DNA from: LC029 sp036676475
Lineage (GTDB): Bacteria; Bacillota; Bacilli; Aneurinibacillales; RAOX-1
Assembly (NCBI GenBank): GCA_036676475.1
Contig: JAKFCU010000006.1
Span: 54,938 to 118,937 of the forward strand
DNA: 64,000 nucleotides
Direction: 5' to 3'
The translations under genes were made by a program, and so were the position numbers. Each line of letters starts with the position of its first letter. The first letter of the stretch is position 1. Shown piece after piece: positions 60,058-64,000 of this stretch. The notes beneath the pieces are model-generated. The model had not been told where the DNA came from. It saw only the letters and a list, made by a program, of their open reading frames with translations, and ran no database searches.

Positions 60058-60276
60058 TATCCACAGTTTGGCGACCAGTGGGCTTATTGCCCTCGCCCTC
60101 GCTGTGGATTATTAGTATAGGACAAAGTAAAAAAAATTATGCAAGATCATTTATCCACAGATAGGTCATGGTTAAAGTGCATTTATTCACACACTTCTTA
60201 ATGTTACCAACATAATATTAACAGAAATGTGTGGACAAATATTCCTTATTTTGGTATCTTAGTGATATATCCACAG
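60058..60276. other. Cluster of six DnaA boxes
   Basis: Within 219 bases there are three exact TTATNCACA sites: TTATCCACA at 60058-60066 and 60152-60160, and TTATTCACA at 60184-60192. Three single-mismatch sites are TAATCCACA (minus, 60104-60112), TTGTCCACA (minus, 60231-60239) and ATATCCACA (60268-60276). AT-rich stretches lie between. The cluster fills the gap between the spore protein gene and the 61-aa gene. No dnaA or dnaN is nearby. Confidence 0.75.
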
Positions 60277-60300
60277 TTGACCAGGTCAAAGGAGGGTTCT

Positions 60301-60486
60301 ATGAACAGTTTTAAAAATGAAATTGAAACGTTAAGCGACATAGAGTCTCTACTTAGGAAAAAGAACAAGATCAAGGATTCGGTGGTAAGTCCTCATTTAA
60401 AGTGGCAATCGCGAATGCAGCTATATGAACAAGTGCAAATGATCAATTTACGCATTGCCCATTTAATAACACAAAAAAGTCACTAA
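60301..60486 (+). CDS. Conserved small protein, paralogue of the gene at 6050
   Basis: 61 residues starting MNSFKNEIETLSDIES, after a strong AGGAGG. It aligns end to end with the 62-aa product at 6050-6238 (see VVSPHLKWQSRMQLYEQVQM). Predicted helical, soluble. It is the first gene after the DnaA-box cluster; the last box is 25 bases before the start codon. Function unknown. Confidence 0.68.
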   Translation: MNSFKNEIETLSDIESLLRKKNKIKDSVVSPHLKWQSRMQLYEQVQMINLRIAHLITQKSH

Positions 60487-60498
60487 TAATGCCATTAA

Positions 60499-60528
60499 AA
60501 AAGTCTTGCCAATTTAGGCAAGACTTTT
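60499..60528. terminator. Terminator between the 61-aa gene and ilvD
   Basis: 12-bp perfect stem AAAAGTCTTGCC (60499-60510) with GGCAAGACTTTT (60517-60528), usable from both sides. Confidence 0.9.
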
Positions 60529-60543
60529 CTATTTGATCTTCGA

Positions 60544-62229
60544 TTAAATTTTCAAGATACCACCTGTGCTTGCAGATGTTACAAGCTTAGAATAGCGGGC
60601 TAAAAATCCGGTCTTTACTTTCGGTTCAAAGCCTGTCCATTGTTCTTTACGCTTTGCCATCTCCTCATCGGAGATTTTGACTTCTAATATGTTTTCCACC
60701 ATATCAACTACGATCATATCGCCGTCTTGAATAAAGGCAATCGGACCGCCTTCTGCCGCTTCTGGTGAAACGTGTCCTACACTGATTCCGCGTGAGGCTC
60801 CAGAAAAACGCCCGTCTGTAATTAAGGCTACCTTTGGCCCTAAGCCCATACCGACAATTTGCGAGGTAGGTGCTAGCATTTCCGGCATTCCTGGACCACC
60901 CTTAGGTCCTTCATATCGGATGACAACCACATGACCTGCTTTTACCTTCCCAGTAGAAATTCCTTCGAGTGCTTCTTCTTGGGAGTTGAACACAATGGCA
61001 GGTCCTTCATGTCGAGTGATTCCCTCATCTACTGCTCCCCTTTTAATAACACCGCCCTCAGGTGCTAAATTTCCGAAGAGGATGGAGAGTCCGCCCTTCA
61101 CAGAATATGCGTTATCTAATGTGCGAATAACATCTGTATTTTTAATATCATGTCCAGCAATATTTTCTCTAAGTGTTTTACCGGTTACAGTCAGGTTATC
61201 GAGATGAAGAGCCCCTTCCTTTTTACTTAACTCATTTAGGATCGCTGTTACGCCACCTGCGGTATGCACATCCTCGATGTGATAATCAGAGGCAGGGCTG
61301 AGTTTTGATAAATGCGGAACTCTTTCGGCAACCAAATTGATTCTCTCTAGAGGATAGTTCAGGCCTGCTTCATTGGCGATGGCTAAAGTGTGTAATACGG
61401 TATTTGTTGATCCTCCCATAGCCATATCGAGGGCAAAGGCATTATCGATAGCTTCTTCGGTCACAATATCACGGGGCTTCAGATCCATCTCAATCAAATT
61501 CAGGATTTGCTTTGCAGCTTGTTTAATTAAAGCTCTTCTTTCTTCTGAAACAGCCAATGTAGTTCCATTTCCAGGTAGAGCCAAACCAAGAACTTCTACC
61601 AAACAGTTCATGGAGTTAGCCGTAAACATACCTGAGCACGATCCACAGGTTGGGCACCCATATTTTTCAAGTTCATCTAAGCTATCTTGATTAATTAATC
61701 CAGATTGAAAAGCACCAACGCCTTCAAAAACGGAGGCCAAAGAAATGGATTTACCTTCGGAGGTCTTACCAGCCTTCATCGGGCCACCGGTTACGATGAT
61801 CGTAGGAATATTGACGCGTAAAGAAGCCATAATCATTCCGGGAGTAATCTTATCGCAGTTAGGAATACAGATTAAACCATCGAAAGCATGGGCTGAAACA
61901 ACGGTTTCGATCGAATCAGCAATGATTTCCCGGCTTGGCAAAGAATAGCGCATGCCGATATGGCCCATAGCGATTCCGTCATCCACACCGATCGTGTTGA
62001 ATTCAAAAGGTACGCCTCCAGCTTCACGAATGGCTTCTTTTACAATCTTTCCAAATTCCTGTAAGTGAACATGTCCAGGAATGATATCAATATAAGAATT
62101 GGCAACAGCGATAAACGGCTTGTCCCAATCTGATTCATCTTGGATTACACCTGTTGCTCTTAGCAAGCTACGGTGGGGAGCGCGATCAAAACCGCGTTTG
62201 ATGATGTCACTTCTCATTTTTCTTTTCAT
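60544..62229 (-). CDS. ilvD: Dihydroxy-acid dehydratase
   Basis: 561 residues. Fe-S enzyme converting dihydroxy acids to 2-keto acids in valine and isoleucine synthesis. Cluster cysteines in CIPNCDKITPGM and CGSCSGMFTANSMNC; also GRFSGASRG and GHVSPEA. GGGAGG selects ATG 62229 (MKRKMRSDII). It shares a pathway with cimA at 43.8 kb but is not in an operon with it. No T-box leader is visible. Confidence 0.95.
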   Translation of the reverse strand: MKRKMRSDIIKRGFDRAPHRSLLRATGVIQDESDWDKPFIAVANSYIDIIPGHVHLQEFGKIVKEAIREAGGVPFEFNTIGVDDGIAMGHIGMRYSLPSREIIADSIETVVSAHAFDGLICIPNCDKITPGMIMASLRVNIPTIIVTGGPMKAGKTSEGKSISLASVFEGVGAFQSGLINQDSLDELEKYGCPTCGSCSGMFTANSMNCLVEVLGLALPGNGTTLAVSEERRALIKQAAKQILNLIEMDLKPRDIVTEEAIDNAFALDMAMGGSTNTVLHTLAIANEAGLNYPLERINLVAERVPHLSKLSPASDYHIEDVHTAGGVTAILNELSKKEGALHLDNLTVTGKTLRENIAGHDIKNTDVIRTLDNAYSVKGGLSILFGNLAPEGGVIKRGAVDEGITRHEGPAIVFNSQEEALEGISTGKVKAGHVVVIRYEGPKGGPGMPEMLAPTSQIVGMGLGPKVALITDGRFSGASRGISVGHVSPEAAEGGPIAFIQDGDMIVVDMVENILEVKISDEEMAKRKEQWTGFEPKVKTGFLARYSKLVTSASTGGILKI

Positions 62230-62382
62230 GTTTGTTCCTCCCACATCTTATTTTCGTATCATTCTAACATTTTTTATTCAAAAAGTATATTTATAAAAAT
62301 GAGAAAAATTGGAGCTAGGAACTTGAAAAGTGGGCTCCTAGCATCTGTTTATTAGGTGGAATTTGGTTGAACGATAAACGAA

Positions 62383-62769
62383 TCAAGGGAATAGGACTAG
62401 ATTGCTGTATTGAGCCACATGTTCAAGCATTTTTTTGCTTAGAGGAACGATAAAATCAGTTTTTCCTTTTTCAAAAATCCCCTGGCGATTATATATTTTT
62501 ACTTTATCTACTGATACTTTGTAATAATCTGATCCAAAGGAAGCAACTACCTTTTCTCCTGAAAAAGAGAGTGATGGCAGACTAACGGGACGTGTATCCA
62601 GGTGATGCGGGATCATGCTTATTATATCCGATAAACGAATCTGATAAGAGTGATGAGGTTTTTGGAAAATGATTTCCTTCGTTGTAATCGAAGTACTAAA
62701 TCGGCTTTTCACCTGTGACAGCTTTAATTCGCCTTCTAATGCTTTGACACGAATAAAATCATGGTTCAT
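62383..62769 (-). CDS. Uncharacterised 128-aa protein
   Basis: Not recognised. Predicted beta-rich and soluble (RVKALEGELKLSQVKSRFST, KVVASFGSDYYKVSVDKVKI). A GTGGAGGTG ribosome binding site precedes the ATG. No signal peptide. It is transcribed towards ilvD's upstream region. Confidence 0.62.
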   Translation of the reverse strand: MNHDFIRVKALEGELKLSQVKSRFSTSITTKEIIFQKPHHSYQIRLSDIISMIPHHLDTRPVSLPSLSFSGEKVVASFGSDYYKVSVDKVKIYNRQGIFEKGKTDFIVPLSKKMLEHVAQYSNLVLFP

Positions 62770-62850
62770 AACTCTTCACCTCCACTTGGTAATATAGGCA
62801 AGGTTTAACCTTTATTTTAGTACAGTATAGCCTAAAACTTCTATTATTGA

Positions 62851-62994
62851 ATGGGGGAAAAACAGGGATCTAAGTATCCAAAACAGATTGCGAATAGACA
62901 TCATAAACACTACGTTTTAAAGTGGTGGAAGAAGGAAGAAATGGAGCTTTTAATCTTCCTGAAAAAAGTCTTAAATCAGGCGTTGCAAACATGA
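62851..62994 (+). CDS. Possible 47-aa open frame upstream of the tRNA array
   Basis: ATG 62851 opens MGEKQGSKYPKQIANRHHKH and ends LNQALQT. It is basic with aromatic residues and has no convincing ribosome binding site. It may be a chance frame or a fragment; its end overlaps the tRNA promoter. Nothing else is seen between 62770 and 63049. Confidence 0.2.
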   Translation: MGEKQGSKYPKQIANRHHKHYVLKWWKKEEMELLIFLKKVLNQALQT

Positions 62995-63011
62995 ATCTTA
63001 CGTGATAATAT
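62983..63011 (+). promoter_or_regulatory. Promoter of the tRNA array
   Basis: TTGCAA (62983-62988), 17 bases, TAATAT (63006-63011), about 38 bases before the first tRNA. Confidence 0.6.
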
Positions 63012-63049
63012 AGTCTATGTCTTTTGAGAGAATCATTTTCTTAAAATGT

Positions 63050-63134
63050 GCCGAAGTGGCGGAATTGGCAGACGCGCACGACTCAAAATCGTGTTCCGCA
63101 AGGAGTGTCGGTTCGACCCCGACCTTCGGTACCA
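63050..63134 (+). tRNA. tRNA-Leu (CAA)
   Basis: 85 bases with a long variable arm and encoded CCA. Anticodon loop CTCAAAA gives CAA. The acceptor stem GCCGAAG/CTTCGGT has a G-T first pair. Confidence 0.95.
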
Positions 63135-63158
63135 TGATAGTTTGCATGCCTTTTTTAT

Positions 63159-63210
63159 TTTAAGAAAGCTATTAGCTCTGCTATATGCGTATAATACTTT
63201 TTGATAAGTA
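63159..63210 (+). repeat. Family A repeat copy inside the tRNA array
   Basis: TAAGAAAGCTATTAGCTCTG, CTATATGCGTATAATACTTT, TTGATAAGTA; between tRNA-Leu and tRNA-Pro. Confidence 0.85.
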
Positions 63211-63282
63211 AAAAAAGCTTGTGTTTTTATTCTGACTATGTTATATTATTTACTGTCGCTAAGCGACAAATCAAGATTTAAT

Positions 63283-63359
<77 letters not shown>

Positions 63360-63376
63360 TTAAATAATGAAGTAAT

Positions 63377-63450
63377 GCGGGTGTAGTTCAATGGTAGAAC
63401 TCCAGCCTTCCAAGCTGGTCGCGTGGGTTCGATTCCCATCACCCGCTCCA
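63377..63450 (+). tRNA. tRNA-Gly (TCC)
   Basis: 74 bases, CCA encoded; anticodon loop CTTCCAA gives TCC. Confidence 0.96.
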
Positions 63451-63456
63451 AAATAA

Positions 63457-63533
<77 letters not shown>

Positions 63534-63610
63534 AAGTTACCAAAAAATATTGCTTGCGATGATGAGTATACCGATGTTAAATTCATTTATGTCGCAACAA
63601 ATAAGTGTCT

Positions 63611-63686
63611 GGGGCATTAGCTCAGCTGGGAGAGCGCTACACTGGCAGTGTAGAGGTCAGCGGTTCGATCCCGCTATGCTCCACCA
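63611..63686 (+). tRNA. tRNA-Ala (GGC)
   Basis: 76 bases, CCA encoded; anticodon loop CTGGCAG gives GGC. Confidence 0.96.
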
Positions 63687-63699
63687 AATTTAATATTGT

Positions 63700-63774
63700 T
63701 CCTCAGTAGCTCAATGGTGGAGCAACCGGCTGTTAACCGGTAGGTTGGCGGTTCGAGTCCGTCCTGAGGAGCCA
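63700..63774 (+). tRNA. tRNA-Asn (GTT)
   Basis: 75 bases, ends GCCA; anticodon loop CTGTTAA gives GTT. Confidence 0.96.
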
Positions 63775-63806
63775 TTATTACATTATGATGTCAAAGATAA
63801 AGCGCT

Positions 63807-63843
63807 CGATTTTAATAAGATGAAAACCATTTTATTAAAATCG
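63807..63843. repeat. Perfect 12-bp hairpin between tRNA-Asn and tRNA-Ser
   Basis: CGATTTTAATAA (63807-63818) with TTATTAAAATCG (63832-63843). A smaller CTTGATG/CATCAAG hairpin follows. No T run, so it is not an ordinary terminator. Confidence 0.6.
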
Positions 63844-63878
63844 ATCCGGTAGCTTGATGTTGAATTGCATCAAGAAGT

Positions 63879-63969
63879 AGAGAGGTGTCCGAGTGGCCGA
63901 AGGAGCACGATTGGAAATCGTGTATACGTGATGAGCGTATCGAGGGTTCGAATCCCTTCCTCTCTGCCA
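63879..63969 (+). tRNA. tRNA-Ser (GGA)
   Basis: 91 bases with a long variable arm; acceptor AGAGAGG/CCTCTCT; anticodon loop TTGGAAA gives GGA. Confidence 0.94.
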
Positions 63970-63976
63970 TAAATAA

Positions 63977-64000
63977 GGAGAGTTACCCAAGAGGCCGAAG
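63977..64000 (+). tRNA. Partial tRNA cut by the window end
   Basis: GGAGAGTTACCCAAGAGGCC and the next bases look like the acceptor stem and D arm of a class II (Ser/Leu-like) tRNA. The anticodon is beyond the window. Confidence 0.6.

Noticed and set aside
60058..60276. Chromosomal origin oriC
   Set aside because: DnaA boxes are clustered, but dnaA, dnaN and an obvious unwinding element are absent, so it is recorded only as a DnaA-box cluster.

Overview
The window looks like a chromosomal segment of a spore-forming, low-to-mid GC Gram-positive of the order Bacillales. Evidence: two classes of small acid-soluble spore protein, strong AGGAGG-type ribosome binding sites with frequent TTG/GTG starts, Bacillus-type small families (YfkK/DUF1128, YqgQ, YtqA, YtfP), a Fnr with the Bacillus-type C-terminal cysteine cluster, and tRNA genes with encoded CCA. 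A Paenibacillaceae-like genus is my guess and is not proven by the sequence.

Layout. 0-5 kb: end of a cobyrinate diamide synthase gene, cobA, carbonic anhydrase, two oligopeptide-transport ATPases. 5-10.7 kb: small regulators, an uncharacterised 369-aa protein, a nitronate monooxygenase-like enzyme, a gamma-type spore protein, a probable group II intron relic and a PflA-like radical SAM protein. 11-17.4 kb: an asparagine catabolism locus (AnsR-like repressor, asparaginase, decayed asparaginase, amino acid:Na+ symporter, second asparaginase, aspartase). Three promoters here carry the same dyad immediately downstream of the -10 box. 17.5-24 kb: a region rich in decayed genes (methyltransferase, IS4-type transposase, histidine kinase tail, a 240-bp copy of an SLH gene tail) around a GMC oxidoreductase operon. 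24-34 kb: acyl-ACP desaturase-like enzyme, hydrolase, LCP ligase, BipA, HI0933-like flavoprotein, YtqA, PCYCGC lipoprotein, JAMM peptidase. 35-40 kb: hemerythrin, Fnr, TatC, MobB-MoaE-MoaD, MFS transporter, a triplicated-domain protein. 41-60 kb: a phasin-like protein with a 13-unit repeat, MgtC, CimA, DEAD helicase, RsmF-like methylase, a degenerate sigma-54 activator, inositol phosphatase, QueF, YqgQ, PBP1, RsuA, phosphodiesterase, EEP hydrolase. 60-64 kb: a DnaA-box cluster, IlvD and a tRNA array (Leu, Pro, Gly, Ile, Ala, Asn, Ser and a cut-off tRNA).

How genes work together. AnsA turns asparagine into aspartate and AspA turns aspartate into fumarate, both releasing ammonia; the symporter could bring in the amino acid. 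Fnr, TatC and the molybdopterin genes are what an anaerobic, Tat-exported molybdoenzyme would need.

The most striking unexplained signal is a ~50-bp imperfectly palindromic intergenic repeat (called family A here) present about two dozen times in 64 kb, often as head-to-tail dimers and sometimes supplying stop codons. A second, rarer palindrome (family B) sits at or next to terminators. Other highlights are the shared operator in the ans locus, a six-site DnaA-box cluster and an enhancer-binding protein that has lost nearly every catalytic signature.
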